Under the pieces are notes generated by a model that was given only the letters and a program-made list of their open reading frames with translations, ran no database searches and was not told the DNA's origin. A program made the translations under genes and the position numbers. Positions 42,962 through 52,913 of a stretch of 64,000 nucleotides of DNA are shown piece by piece. The number at the start of each line of letters is the position of its first letter. Positions within the stretch are counted from its first letter, which is position 1. The DNA is taken from NCBI RefSeq assembly GCF_015477835.1, contig NZ_JADLQN010000002.1:186001-250000 (forward strand). Direction: 5' to 3'. The DNA is from Nocardia higoensis (GTDB taxonomy: Bacteria; Actinomycetota; Actinomycetes; Mycobacteriales; Mycobacteriaceae).

Positions 42962-43732
42962 TCACTCCTGGTTCGCGGACTTGCGGGCCGCGAGGTCGTC
43001 GTCGAAGCGGGCGCGGATCTCGTCGGCGACGCCCGCCAGATTGAGTTCGAAGGTGAAGCCCTGCTCGTAGCGGTAGCTGCGGTGCACGTCCTGGATGTCG
43101 ATGCCGTTGAGGGCCTTCTTGGCCGCGCGGATCACCCGGCCGTCCTTGGCGGCGATGTTCTCGGCCACCTTCAAGGTCGCGGCATCGAGCTCGGCGCGCG
43201 GCACCACCTGGTACACCGAGCCGTGGTGGTGCAACTGCTGGGCGGTGATGGTGCTCGCGGTGTAGAACAGCGCGCGCATCAGGTGCTGGGGGACCAGCCG
43301 GGCCAGGTGGGTGGCCGCGCCCAGCGCGCCGCGATCGACCTCGGGCAGGCCGAAAGTGGCGTCGTCGGAGGCGATCACGACGTCCGCGTTGCCGACCAGG
43401 CCGATGCCGCCACCCAGGCAGAAGCCCTGCACCGAGGCGATCACCGGGACCGGGCAGTCGTACACCGCGCCGAACGCCTCGAAGCAGCCGTGGTTGGCGT
43501 CGATGAGCGCCTGGTGTCCCGGCTTGCTCTGGATCTCCTTGATGTCGACGCCCGCGTTGAAACCGCGGTTCTCCGCGCGCAGCACCACGACCTTGGTCTT
43601 CCGGTCGCGCCCGGCCTCGCGGATCTCGTCGGCGATGGCGAACCAGCCGTCGGTGGGGATGGCGTTGACCGGCGGGTAGTCGATCGTGACGACGGCGATG
43701 CCGGTGGATTCGGTGTGACGGTTGATGCCCAT
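42962..43732 (-). CDS. echA20: Ring-D hydrolase EchA20 (crotonase fold)
   Basis: This is a 256-aa crotonase that in the HIP pathway hydrolytically opens ring D of the indene-CoA intermediate. Crotonase elements are IDYPPVNAIPTDGWFAIADEI, ENRGFNAGVDIKEIQ, and the oxyanion segment GFCLGGGIGLVGNADVVIASDDATFGLPEV. It is the first gene of the ipd operon. A KstR2-type palindrome lies 51 bp upstream and an AAGGG site precedes the ATG. Confidence 0.9.
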   Translation of the reverse strand: MGINRHTESTGIAVVTIDYPPVNAIPTDGWFAIADEIREAGRDRKTKVVVLRAENRGFNAGVDIKEIQSKPGHQALIDANHGCFEAFGAVYDCPVPVIASVQGFCLGGGIGLVGNADVVIASDDATFGLPEVDRGALGAATHLARLVPQHLMRALFYTASTITAQQLHHHGSVYQVVPRAELDAATLKVAENIAAKDGRVIRAAKKALNGIDIQDVHRSYRYEQGFTFELNLAGVADEIRARFDDDLAARKSANQE

Positions 43733-43782
43733 CGCAGGCCCTTCGTAGATGCAGCTCTGGTGACAAAGCGAATGGTTGGCAA

Positions 43783-43800
43783 AGCAAGCAGTTGCTTGGT
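43783..43800. promoter_or_regulatory. KstR2-type operator between echA20 and SDR genes
   Basis: AGCAAGCAGTTGCTTGGT is an inverted repeat of the same form as the site upstream of kstR2 (CAAGCA-nn-TGCTTG). It lies in a 79-bp divergent gap and so can control the ipd operon and the two SDR genes. Confidence 0.8.
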
Positions 43801-43811
43801 AGGTTAGCACG

Positions 43812-44651
43812 GTGGGACTCGAAATCGACCTGTCCGATCGCGTCGTCTTGGTGACCGGCGGGGCACGTGGTGTGGGCGCGGGCATCAGCCGGGAATTCCT
43901 CGCCGCCGGGGCGACCGTCGTCGTGTGCGCGCGCCGCGAACCCGAGACGCCGGTGAGCTTCGAGGGCAGGCGGGCGCACTTCCTGCCCTGCGATGTGCGC
44001 GACGCCGAGGCGGTGCGCGCCCTGGTCGACACCGTGGTCGATACCCACGGCCGTCTCGATCACGCGGTCAACAACGCGGGCGGCGCACCGTTCGCGCCCG
44101 CCGCGACGGCCAGCGTCAACTTCCACACCAAGATCCTGGAACTGAATCTGATGTCGGCGCTGTGGGTTTCACAGGCCGCCAATGCCGTGATGCAACAGCA
44201 GCCCGAGGGCGGATCGATCGTGATGATCTCCAGCCTCAGCGGGCACCGGCCCTCGCCGGGCACCGCCGCCTACGGCGCCGCCAAGGCGGGCGTGGACAGC
44301 CTCACCCAGTCGCTGGCGATGGAATGGGCGCCCAAGGTGCGCGTCAACTCCCTGATCGTCGGCCCGGTCGAGACCGAGCTGAGCGAACTGCATTACGGCG
44401 ATCGAGCGGGCATCGACGCGGTGGCCTCGACCATCCCGCTCGGGCGGCTGGCCAAGCCCGAGGACGTCGGCCGGGTCGCGGTGTTCCTCGCCTCCCCGCT
44501 GGCCGCCTATGTGAGCGGGGCGATGGTGCAGGTGCACGGTGGCGGTGAACGGCCCCCCTTCCTCGCCGTGTCCACCGCGGGCAACAGCGCAGTGGGTAAC
44601 AGCGCAGCGGGCAACGGCACCGCGAGCACAGGCGAGCAGCAGCGGGCCTGA
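43812..44651 (+). CDS. KstR2-regulon SDR (Rv3549c-like)
   Basis: This is a 279-aa SDR with LVTGGARGVGAGISREF, CDVRDAEAVR, NNAGGAPFAPAAT, the catalytic ISSLSGHRP...YGAAKAG and PVETELSEL. In mycobacteria the equivalent gene lies next to echA20 in the KstR2 regulon. The tail (STAGNSAVGNSAAGNGTAS) is low-complexity and may be disordered. The GTG start lies 11 bp after the operator. A second SDR follows after 31 bp. Confidence 0.85.
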   Translation: MGLEIDLSDRVVLVTGGARGVGAGISREFLAAGATVVVCARREPETPVSFEGRRAHFLPCDVRDAEAVRALVDTVVDTHGRLDHAVNNAGGAPFAPAATASVNFHTKILELNLMSALWVSQAANAVMQQQPEGGSIVMISSLSGHRPSPGTAAYGAAKAGVDSLTQSLAMEWAPKVRVNSLIVGPVETELSELHYGDRAGIDAVASTIPLGRLAKPEDVGRVAVFLASPLAAYVSGAMVQVHGGGERPPFLAVSTAGNSAVGNSAAGNGTASTGEQQRA

Positions 44652-44682
44652 CCCGCATCGAGAACGGAAAGAGGACAACGGA

Positions 44683-45591
44683 ATGGATCAGCAGATCTGC
44701 GCGGGGCGTGTCGTCATCGTCACCGGCGCCGGACGCGGAATCGGCCGCGCGCACGCGCTGGCCTTCGCCGCGGCGGGCGCCCGGGTGGTCGTCAACGACA
44801 TCGGCTCGTCCCTGCACGGCGACGCCACCGGCGAGCGTCCGGCCGAACAGGTGGTCGCCGAGATTCGGGCGGCGGGCGGCGAGGCGGTGGCCAACTACGA
44901 CGACGTCGCCGACTGGACGGGCTCGCGCAATCTCGTGCAGCAGGCCGTGGACACCTTCGGCACACTCGACGTGCTGGTCAACAACGCCGGTTTCGTGCGC
45001 GACCGGATGCTGGTCAATCTCTCCGAGGAAGAATGGGATTCGGTCGTGCGGGTCCACCTCAAGGGCCACTTCGCGACCATGCGGCACGCCGGTGAGTACT
45101 GGCGCGCGCGATCCAAGGCGGGCCACCCGGTGGATGCGCGCGTGATCAACACCAGTTCCGGCGCGGGCCTGCAGGGCAGCGTCGGACAATCCAATTATGG
45201 TGCGGCCAAAGCGGGTATCGCCGGGCTGACCCTGACCGCGTCCGCGGAATTCGCCCGCTACGGCGCCACGGTCAACGCCATCGCGCCCTCGGCGCGCACC
45301 CGGATGACCGAGACCGTTTTCGCCGACATGATGGCCAAGCCCGATTCCGGCTTCGACGCTATGGCCCCGGAGAACATCTCGCCACTGGTGGTGTGGCTGG
45401 GCAGTGCCGAATCGGCCGCGGTCACCGGGCGCGTGTTCGAGCTCGAGGGCGGCAAGGTGGCCCTCGCCGACGGCTGGCGCCACGGCGTTGCCGTCGACCG
45501 GGGAGCGCGCTGGGATCCGGCCGAGCTGGGGCCGGTCGTCGCCGATCTCATCGCCAAATCCGCGCCGCCGGAAGCGGTATACGGAGCCTGA
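44683..45591 (+). CDS. KstR2-regulon SDR (Rv3548c-like)
   Basis: This is a 302-aa SDR of the multifunctional-enzyme hydroxyacyl-CoA dehydrogenase type. IVTGAGRGIGRAHALAF, the insertion VNDIGSSLHGDATGERPAEQVV, NNAGFVRDRMLVNLSEEEWD and the active-site NTSSGAGLQGSVGQSNYGAAKAG are present. The long form with RPAEQ is typical of hydroxyacyl-CoA dehydrogenases. It probably oxidises a beta-hydroxyacyl-CoA of the ring-degradation route. It has a GGAAAGAGG ribosome site and is cotranscribed with the previous SDR. Confidence 0.85.
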   Translation: MDQQICAGRVVIVTGAGRGIGRAHALAFAAAGARVVVNDIGSSLHGDATGERPAEQVVAEIRAAGGEAVANYDDVADWTGSRNLVQQAVDTFGTLDVLVNNAGFVRDRMLVNLSEEEWDSVVRVHLKGHFATMRHAGEYWRARSKAGHPVDARVINTSSGAGLQGSVGQSNYGAAKAGIAGLTLTASAEFARYGATVNAIAPSARTRMTETVFADMMAKPDSGFDAMAPENISPLVVWLGSAESAAVTGRVFELEGGKVALADGWRHGVAVDRGARWDPAELGPVVADLIAKSAPPEAVYGA

Positions 45592-45593
45592 TC

Positions 45594-45613
45594 GCCGCGC
45601 GCTCGAGCGCGGC
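45594..45613. terminator. Hairpin after the SDR pair
   Basis: A 7-bp GC stem (GCCGCGC with GCGCGGC) and 6-nt loop lie 2 bp after the stop. It is a weak candidate terminator. Confidence 0.45.
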
Positions 45614-45788
45614 CCGTCTCGGCGGTCGAAGAAGCCCTCATAGCCACTGTTCTCGGCTTTTCCCACGGTTGCTAACGTTCTTCGCACATTATTCGGTAAG
45701 CGCATTAGTATGTGCTCCCGTTGTACGAAGTCCCGGCGGGAGTGGGTGACCGAGCGGGATTGCCGCTGTACAGAGGGGAGGGCGGCCG

Positions 45789-47312
45789 ATGGCCGCTGGT
45801 CGCGCGAGGCGCGTTGTGGCCGTGGCGAGCGCTGTTGCCGGAATTGCGCTGTCCGCTTCCACCGGAGCGTCGGCCGCGCCGGCGAGCGAGGGCGGCAAGC
45901 CGCCGCTCGACTCGGTCACAGCCGTTCCGGCCGAGCCCGCCGCCCCCGCGCAGCCCGCGACCGACTCCGATGTGCCCCTCGACCTGTCCGTGGACCAAGG
46001 TCCTGCCAACGGCAACTCCGGCAACGGCAACTCCGGCAACGGCAACTCCGGCAACGGCAACTCCGGGAACGGGAACGCCGGGAACGGGAATTCGGGCGGG
46101 GGCACCCCGTGGATCGATCCAGGGGGCGGCTCACCCGGCGACGCCGGTCCCGGTGGTGCTTCGGACGGTAACTCCGGCGGCAGCCCTTCCGGCACCGAGT
46201 CCGGGGCGGGTGGCCCGGCCGACGGCGACGCCACCGAGGGGAGTCCCGGTGGAGGAGAATCCGGCAACAGCAACGCGAACGGCACCCTCGGCAACGGGAA
46301 TCCGAACAACGGCAATCCCGGTGGCGGGAACCCGGGGAACGGGAATTCCGGCTACCAGGGCAATGCGGGTGCGAACCCCGGACAGGGCGAGAGCGGTCCG
46401 ATCGCGAACGTTCCCGAGCCGCCCCCGACCGGATCGGCATCCGGGTCGGAAGCGAGCGGCACTCCGGCGCCCGGCCTTCCGGTCGGACCGGAACTCTCGC
46501 TCGACCCGCCCACGACATCCGATGCGCCCGAGCCGATCGGTGCCACCGGGTCCGGTGCGGGCTCGGCGGCCGGTTCCGCGGGCGCGACCGTCGTGCTCGG
46601 CAGCGGCTCTGCCGGTCTCGCCGCGGTACTGGGCGCCGGTTCGTCAGGACTCGTCACCGTGCTCGGGACCGGTTCGGCGGGTGTGGGGCTCGGCCCGGCG
46701 ACCGGCTCCGCCGGACTCGGCGCCGGATCCGCCGGACTCGGTCTGGGGCTGGGCGTCGGTTCGGCCGGACTCGGTCTGGGGCTGGGCGCCGGATCTGTGG
46801 GACTCGGCTCGGCGCTCGGTGCCGGTTCGGCGGGCGCGGCGCTCGGTTCGGCGGCGGTCGGTTCGGCAGTACCGCTGCTACTGCTGCTGATCCCGCTGCC
46901 CAGCGTGCCCGCGTCACCTGTCCCGTCGGTGCCCGCCACGCCGTCGACGCCCCTGGACATTCCTTCCGCGCCAACGCCTTCCGCGCCTTCCCTGCCGACG
47001 GGGCCGTCCGCCGAGCAATCCGCACTGCCGGTCTCAGCTCCCACCGCTGTCGAGGCCGCCCCCGATCCGCCTCCGGCCGCCCCCGCCGAGCGGCCTCGCT
47101 CCCACGCGTCGCCGCCCGCGCCGGACCACTCCGTGCGCCCGACCAGCGCCGAAGCCGAGCCGCCCGACACGGACGGACTGGTGGTGCTCGGCGGCCTGGC
47201 CGCGATGGCACTGGTCGCCGCGGGCGCGGGCGCGGTCAGTTTCCAGAGCGCCTCTGCCGCCCAAGCCCGAGTCGACGCCGCGCGCGCCGAGTTCTTCGGC
47301 CCGAGGCTGTAG
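45789..47312 (+). CDS. Secreted, wall- or membrane-anchored low-complexity repeat protein
   Basis: This 507-aa protein starts with a signal peptide (RARRVVAVASAVAGIALSASTGASAAPA). It continues with Asn-Gly-Asn-Ser-Gly pentapeptides (about residues 74-105), further GNxNxG stretches to about 210, and a Gly/Ser/Leu repeat block (GSAGLGLGLG-type, about 260-365). A Pro/Ala-rich region follows, and the protein ends with a hydrophobic helix (LVVLGGLAAMALVAAGAGAVSF) and a short tail. It has no catalytic domain or LPxTG motif. It resembles structural envelope proteins. An AGGGG/GGAGG site lies upstream, and the ImmA-type gene follows after 23 bp. Confidence 0.75.
   Translation: MAAGRARRVVAVASAVAGIALSASTGASAAPASEGGKPPLDSVTAVPAEPAAPAQPATDSDVPLDLSVDQGPANGNSGNGNSGNGNSGNGNSGNGNAGNGNSGGGTPWIDPGGGSPGDAGPGGASDGNSGGSPSGTESGAGGPADGDATEGSPGGGESGNSNANGTLGNGNPNNGNPGGGNPGNGNSGYQGNAGANPGQGESGPIANVPEPPPTGSASGSEASGTPAPGLPVGPELSLDPPTTSDAPEPIGATGSGAGSAAGSAGATVVLGSGSAGLAAVLGAGSSGLVTVLGTGSAGVGLGPATGSAGLGAGSAGLGLGLGVGSAGLGLGLGAGSVGLGSALGAGSAGAALGSAAVGSAVPLLLLLIPLPSVPASPVPSVPATPSTPLDIPSAPTPSAPSLPTGPSAEQSALPVSAPTAVEAAPDPPPAAPAERPRSHASPPAPDHSVRPTSAEAEPPDTDGLVVLGGLAAMALVAAGAGAVSFQSASAAQARVDAARAEFFGPRL
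46008..46097 (+). repeat. 15-bp tandem repeat encoding NGNSG
   Basis: Six head-to-tail copies of AACGGCAACTCCGGC occur, the last three with G-for-C and other single changes. They encode the pentapeptide block of the secreted protein. Length variation between strains is likely. Confidence 0.85.
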
Positions 47313-47335
47313 GGCCCGAGGTTGTGAGGATGACC

Positions 47336-47851
47336 ATGAGTCAGAGCAGAACCAGGATCAATCCGCGGTCCTACCGCCGGGTCGCGGCCGCGGTCGACGC
47401 GGTCTGCGCGGTCGCCGCCGATTTCGACGCCACCACGCTCGAGCAGGTGGTCGCCGCCGTCTCCGCCGAGCGGATGCGTGACATCGAGATCGCCGACGCC
47501 GACCTCGGGCCGGGTGTCTGCGGTCAGCGGCGCTTCTACCCGGACCGCGACGTGATCGTGCTGGCGACCGCATTGCCCAGCCGGGAACACACACTGGCGC
47601 ACGAACTCGGGCACATCGTGTTCAACCACGCAGGCGCGCCCGCCGCCGAGGTGACCCTCGAGGCGAGCGACGATCTGATCGCCTACATGCTCAGCCAGCG
47701 GGCGCACCAGCAGATCGTCGACGACGGCGCGGACGAGATGGCCGAATGGGAGGCCGAGACCTTCGCGGCGATGCTGATGACGCGGCTACGCGTGTTCAAC
47801 AGCCGGGGCGCGGGCGTCTCGGCCCTTCGATTCGACGAGGCTCTCGGATGA
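47336..47851 (+). CDS. ImmA/IrrE-type metallopeptidase
   Basis: This is a 171-aa zinc-dependent peptidase-like protein. The HExxH motif is THTLAHELGHIVF-like (HELGH at about 89-93) and the third ligand probably lies in EWEAETFAAMLM. The family cleaves XRE-type repressors (ImmA, IrrE) in response to stress. Several ATG/GTG codons are clustered; this ATG has a TGAGGA site 5 nt upstream. Its stop overlaps the next gene's ATG (ATGA), and an XRE-type EspR homologue lies 1.4 kb away. Confidence 0.82.
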   Translation: MSQSRTRINPRSYRRVAAAVDAVCAVAADFDATTLEQVVAAVSAERMRDIEIADADLGPGVCGQRRFYPDRDVIVLATALPSREHTLAHELGHIVFNHAGAPAAEVTLEASDDLIAYMLSQRAHQQIVDDGADEMAEWEAETFAAMLMTRLRVFNSRGAGVSALRFDEALG

Positions 47852-48873
47852 CCGTGTGGTTGACAGCTCTTCTGGTTTGGGTTGCCGTCGGGGCCCGCGT
47901 GGGCCGCGTCTTGGTGCGGCCGGCGACGACGCCGCGCGTGGCGATCGTGACCGCCGTGGCCGCGGTCGGCGCGGCTGCCACGGTGGGGGTGCCGGAAATC
48001 GCGCTGGCAGTGGACAATCTGCGTCCGGCCGGACTGCCGGCCGGATCGCTGTCCGACGGCGCACACCTCTCGGCCTGGATCGCCTTCGCCACGGCCACCT
48101 CGGTGGTGGCCGCCGCCGCGTGGCCGGTGGTGTCGCGGCGCAATCTTCGCCAGATCGCATCGGTGATCTACGGCGTGGGCGCGCTGGCGATCCTCGGCAC
48201 ACTGGTGTCGTCGTTCACCGCCGGTTGGGTGGCGCTCGTCCTGGCCTGCGCGTTCATCGTGCTCACCGGTCTGCGCAACCTGGACTGGACCGCCCTCGGC
48301 CGAGGCATCGCCGTCTATACCGCCGGTACTGCCGTGGTCGGCGTGCTCGCGGCGTTGCAGGCGTGGCGGTCGTGGACCGGCGCCGAGTCGATGGAGCCGG
48401 GGCAGGCGCAATGGGCGTGGCCGGTGTGGTCGGCGGCTTCGTTACTGCTCGCGCTCGGCGCGGTGTGGATCGTGGTGGAACTGTGGGTGCGCGCCAAGCA
48501 GACGTTGCGCGATACCAGGGCGCTGCACCGGACGATGCTCGAACGCTTCCCCGAGGTGATCGCGCACGAGCAGCCGAGCTCGTCCACTCAGTTGCGCGCC
48601 TCCGACCAGGTCGCCCAGATCATGGACGCGCTGTATCTGCAGTCCGGCAGCGGCATCGAGCTGGTCGCCGCGGGCAGTCCGCCCGCCGACGTGCCCGTGC
48701 GAGCCGAGCGGGTGGCCCGCTGGGCGCGTAACCCGTTGGGCGAGATCGTGGTCGACGCGCGCTGGATCGCGCCTCCGGAGGACATCAGCCCGCGTGGCTG
48801 GGTGCGGGCGATCGCCCGGGCCTTCGACGCGTCCGACGAAGCTCTGCTGGTGAGCGGCAACGCCGAACGCTGA
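47848..48873 (+). CDS. Multi-pass membrane protein coupled to the ImmA-type gene
   Basis: This 341-aa protein has about six or seven hydrophobic segments in the first 215 residues (from WLTALLVWVAVGARVG to AASLLLALGAVWIVVELWV). A cytoplasmic domain follows (LHRTMLERFPEVIAHEQPSS...VARWARNPLGEIV). It resembles the MAB_1171c/DUF6545 group often found with XRE/ImmA genes, but I am not certain. The 4-nt overlap with the protease gene suggests a membrane sensor and protease working together. Confidence 0.7.
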   Translation: MTVWLTALLVWVAVGARVGRVLVRPATTPRVAIVTAVAAVGAAATVGVPEIALAVDNLRPAGLPAGSLSDGAHLSAWIAFATATSVVAAAAWPVVSRRNLRQIASVIYGVGALAILGTLVSSFTAGWVALVLACAFIVLTGLRNLDWTALGRGIAVYTAGTAVVGVLAALQAWRSWTGAESMEPGQAQWAWPVWSAASLLLALGAVWIVVELWVRAKQTLRDTRALHRTMLERFPEVIAHEQPSSSTQLRASDQVAQIMDALYLQSGSGIELVAAGSPPADVPVRAERVARWARNPLGEIVVDARWIAPPEDISPRGWVRAIARAFDASDEALLVSGNAER

Positions 48874-48878
48874 CCACC

Positions 48879-48916
48879 CGATCGATCGCCGACCGCAGTC
48901 GTTCAGCGATCGATCG
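48879..48916. terminator. Terminator after the membrane-protein gene
   Basis: An 11-bp perfect stem (CGATCGATCGC with GCGATCGATCG) and a 16-nt loop lie 5 bp after the stop. Confidence 0.65.
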
Positions 48917-49243
48917 AGGTTCACATCCTCGGTCGTCCGGCGGTGAGGTCGGGCGTCGTCACGGAGAACTGTGCGGCATCCCGAGAAACCACCAGGGCAT
49001 TCGGGTCTTGTCACAGACATTCGCGATCGCTGTACGATCACGGAGGCGTTGCCGGGGAGGTTTTGGTGAGATAGGTATCCGTGTCCCCGGAAATGCACGT
49101 ACGTCTGTACTTGCAATAGTGAGTTTCCGCGTGAGAAGCCGAAGCGTGAATTGATCGCGGCATTGCCGCGACCTCGCCGCCGCTGCCTGCCCCTGCACGG
49201 GCGGGCGTGACGGCGTCGCCGCCCACGCGGGCGGCGGGCAGAA

Positions 49244-49279
49244 CGCGGGCAGTGCGGCCCGGAGGACGCACTGCCCGCG
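49244..49279. terminator. Terminator of espR-like gene
   Basis: A 13-bp perfect GC-rich stem with a 10-nt loop lies 12 bp beyond the stop of the leftward espR-like gene. Confidence 0.75.
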
Positions 49280-49291
49280 TTGCCGGTGAAC

Positions 49292-49708
49292 CTATTCCGT
49301 GCCGTCCGGAGGAATTTCGGGCAGGCCTTCGCTTGCTCGCAACTTCTCCGCCATGGAGGTCAGCAGGTTCTGTGATTCTTCGGAGAGGTCGAAAGCCCTA
49401 CTCGACAAGCGACGCAGTCCATAGCCCTGCAGCTGGGACAGCAGCTCCAGATCGTGATCGATCTTGGCAGCGTAGATGTCGTTGAAGAAGTAGTCCGGCT
49501 TGACCTTGAAGAACTTGGCCAGCGCCGCCACCGTCTCATCCGAGGGATTCGTCCGCTGTCCCGACCGCAGCTGCGACAGATACGGTTTCGAGATCGGATG
49601 ACCGGAGGCGGTCAGCGCAGCCGCCACCTCCGCGTTGGTGTGAGGCTTGCGCCCCGGGGGATGCACGGTTTCGAACAGCTTGTTCAGCCGCGCCGCGAAA
49701 TCAGCCAT
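49292..49708 (-). CDS. espR: EspR-like nucleoid-associated regulator
   Basis: This 138-aa protein matches mycobacterial EspR: FAARLNKLFETVHPPGRKPHT, the HTH with KPYLSQLRSGQRTNPSDETV, ALAKFFKVKPDYFFND, then a C-terminal dimerisation helix region. In mycobacteria EspR binds many loci, loops DNA and activates the espACD locus of the ESX-1 system. The ATG is preferred over an upstream GTG-like extension because it gives the EspR N-terminus. Two inverted copies of a 12-bp motif flank the gene. Confidence 0.85.
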   Translation of the reverse strand: MADFAARLNKLFETVHPPGRKPHTNAEVAAALTASGHPISKPYLSQLRSGQRTNPSDETVAALAKFFKVKPDYFFNDIYAAKIDHDLELLSQLQGYGLRRLSSRAFDLSEESQNLLTSMAEKLRASEGLPEIPPDGTE

Positions 49709-50070
49709 TGTGAGCCGCCCAATTCCCTTCACTGTACTAACAGTCGTTATCTCGGATACCTATCATTGATATTAGCGGCTCAGTAACTGAAAACCTACGC
49801 CTGATTCGGGTTTTCCTTCGCGAACCAGGGCTCCGATGTGGCGAACCGGTCGACTCTATAGCGTTTGCGGGTCACCCCAACGCCTCCAGTGGACCCCCGG
49901 TACGCACCGGTTCCGGCCCGTCGCGACGGTCTTCGGAAGTCATCCCATGATAACCGTGAGATAGCTGACATCTCATGTGTTTACCACCGACGCGGATGGT
50001 GTGGTGTACGACACGTTTTGCCGGGCTGGGGATGAAGGTTCAACATACGGTCGAGATTTGGGCAAATGAC
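49709..50070. other. espR promoter region and intergenic DNA
   Basis: These 362 bp have no gene. An AT-rich core (49738-49790) upstream of espR contains CGGATACCTATC (49753-49764), the inverted copy of a motif downstream of the gene. A small dyad TGAGAT-n7-ATCTCA lies at 49957-49975 and may belong to the 3' side of fadA5. Confidence 0.5.
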
Positions 50071-51294
<1,224 letters not shown>

Positions 51295-51328
51295 TTACTA
51301 GTGCGACCGGCTGTGCTGGAATTGATTG

Positions 51329-51342
51329 TAGAACGTGTTTCA
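51329..51342. promoter_or_regulatory. KstR operator between fadA5 and cyp125
   Basis: TAGAACGTGTTTCA fits the KstR consensus TnnAACnnGTTnnA at every fixed position. It is placed between the divergent fadA5 and cyp125 genes. Confidence 0.85.
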
Positions 51343-51412
51343 GTTTGCCGACGTGGTCGATCCGGACGTGGGCAATCTGCGAGCGAGACATCTGCGGTGA
51401 AGGAGACATCTG

Positions 51413-52678
51413 GTGGTTGAGACTCGGAACGCCCGCCCGAATCTGCCGGAAGGGTTCGACGTGACGGACCCCGACATCTATGCCGAGCGAGTTCCGGTCG
51501 AAGAATTCGCCGAGCTGCGCCGGTCCGCCCCGATCTGGTGGAACCCGCAGCCGCCGGAGGTCGGCGGATTCCACGACGAGGGCTTCTGGGTCGTCTCCAA
51601 GCACGCCGACATCAAGGAGGTGTCGCGGCGCAGCGACGTGTTCTCCAACTTCGAGAACACCGCCATCCCGCGCTTCAACGACGACATCACCCGCGAGCAG
51701 ATCGAGCTGCAGCGCATCGTGATGCTGAACATGGATGCCCCGGAGCACACCAAGCTGCGCAAGATCATCTCGCGCGGCTTCACCCCGCGGGCCATCAACG
51801 GCCTGCGCGCCGAGCTCTCGGCCAAGGCGGAGCAGATCGTCAAGGCCGCCGCCGAGGCGGGCTCGGGCGATTTCGTCACCCAGGTGGCCTGTGAGCTGCC
51901 GCTGCAGGCGATCGCCGAGCTGATCGGCATCCCGCAGGAGGACCGGATGAAGGTGTTCACCTGGTCCAACCAGATGACCGGTTACGACGATCCGGACAAC
52001 GACGCCGACCCCGTGGTCGCCTCGGCCGAGGTGCTCGGCTACGCCTACCAGATGGCCGCCGCCCGCAAGGCCTGCCCGGCCGACGACATCGTCACCACTC
52101 TCATCGAGGCCGACGTCGACGGTGACAAGCTCACCGAGGAGGAATTCGGCTTCTTCGTGATCATGCTGGCGGTGGCGGGCAACGAGACCACCCGCAACGC
52201 CATCTCGCACGGCATGATCGCCTTCCTGGAGAACCCCGACCAGTGGGAGCTCTACAAGAAGGAGCGCCCGGCCACCGCCGCCGACGAGATCATCCGCTGG
52301 GCCACCCCGGTCACCTCCTTCCAGCGCACCGCGCTCGAGGATGTCGAGCTCGGCGGCGTCCAGATCAAGAAGGGGCAGCGCCTGGTGCTGGCCTACCGGT
52401 CGGCCAACTTCGACGAGGACGTCTTCGAGAACCCGCTGAAGTTCGACATCATGCGCGCGGACAACCCGCACCTGTCCTTCGGCGGCACCGGCGCGCACTT
52501 CTGCATCGGCGCGAACCTGGCCCGCCTGGAGATCGACCTGATCTTCAACGCCATCGCCGACCACCTGCCCGACATCACCAAGATCGGCGATCCGCAGCGG
52601 CTGCGTTCGGGCTGGCTGAACGGCATCAAGGAATTCCAGGTGGATTACAAGACCGGTGGTTGCCCGGTCAAGCACTGA
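51413..52678 (+). CDS. cyp125: Steroid C26/C27-monooxygenase CYP125
   Basis: This is a 421-aa P450 that oxidises the terminal methyl of the cholesterol side chain to start its degradation. LPEGFDVTDPDIYAERVPVEEFAELR, NPQPPEVGGFHDEGFWVVSKH, the I-helix MLAVAGNETTRNAISHG and the heme loop FGGTGAHFCIGANLAR match CYP125. The GTG start has AAGGAG 7 nt upstream. The gene is under the KstR site shared with fadA5. A strong hairpin follows at 52851-52885. Confidence 0.93.
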   Translation: MVETRNARPNLPEGFDVTDPDIYAERVPVEEFAELRRSAPIWWNPQPPEVGGFHDEGFWVVSKHADIKEVSRRSDVFSNFENTAIPRFNDDITREQIELQRIVMLNMDAPEHTKLRKIISRGFTPRAINGLRAELSAKAEQIVKAAAEAGSGDFVTQVACELPLQAIAELIGIPQEDRMKVFTWSNQMTGYDDPDNDADPVVASAEVLGYAYQMAAARKACPADDIVTTLIEADVDGDKLTEEEFGFFVIMLAVAGNETTRNAISHGMIAFLENPDQWELYKKERPATAADEIIRWATPVTSFQRTALEDVELGGVQIKKGQRLVLAYRSANFDEDVFENPLKFDIMRADNPHLSFGGTGAHFCIGANLARLEIDLIFNAIADHLPDITKIGDPQRLRSGWLNGIKEFQVDYKTGGCPVKH

Positions 52679-52850
52679 CGCTCCGGTTCGGCCGGTCGCG
52701 AGCGACACCGCGATCCGGCCATCCGGCGCTGTGCGCCGCGATCCGGCCGTTCGGTGCGGTGACGGAGACTACCGGCACCTCGGCGCGGCCTCGGTGCCGT
52801 GCGCGCGACGGTGCCGACCACCGCGCTGACGCCGCGTAGCGAGAAACACG

Positions 52851-52885
52851 GAAGGCCCTCGAATCGGTGTGATTCGAGGGCCTTC
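52851..52885. terminator. Bidirectional terminator between cyp125 and the ltp operon
   Basis: A perfect 15-bp stem (GAAGGCCCTCGAATC with its complement) and 5-nt loop lie between the convergent 3' ends. Confidence 0.85.
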
Positions 52886-52913
52886 GTGGTGGCCTGGGGA
52901 CTCTGCCCGGCGT

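Larger units (their letters stand above)
48874..49291. other. Intergenic region with terminator-like hairpins
   Basis: No gene is seen in these 418 bp between convergent genes. It holds a stem CGATCGATCGC/GCGATCGATCG (48879-48916) and a perfect 13-bp stem CGCGGGCAGTGCG/CGCACTGCCCGCG (49244-49279). It also holds a 12-bp motif GATAGGTATCCG (49070-49081) that recurs inverted at the espR promoter. Confidence 0.6.

Noticed and set aside
46008..46097. Regular 15-bp repeats that could suggest a CRISPR-like or iteron array
   Set aside because: There are no spacers. The repeats are in frame within a signal-peptide-bearing protein and encode NGNSG.
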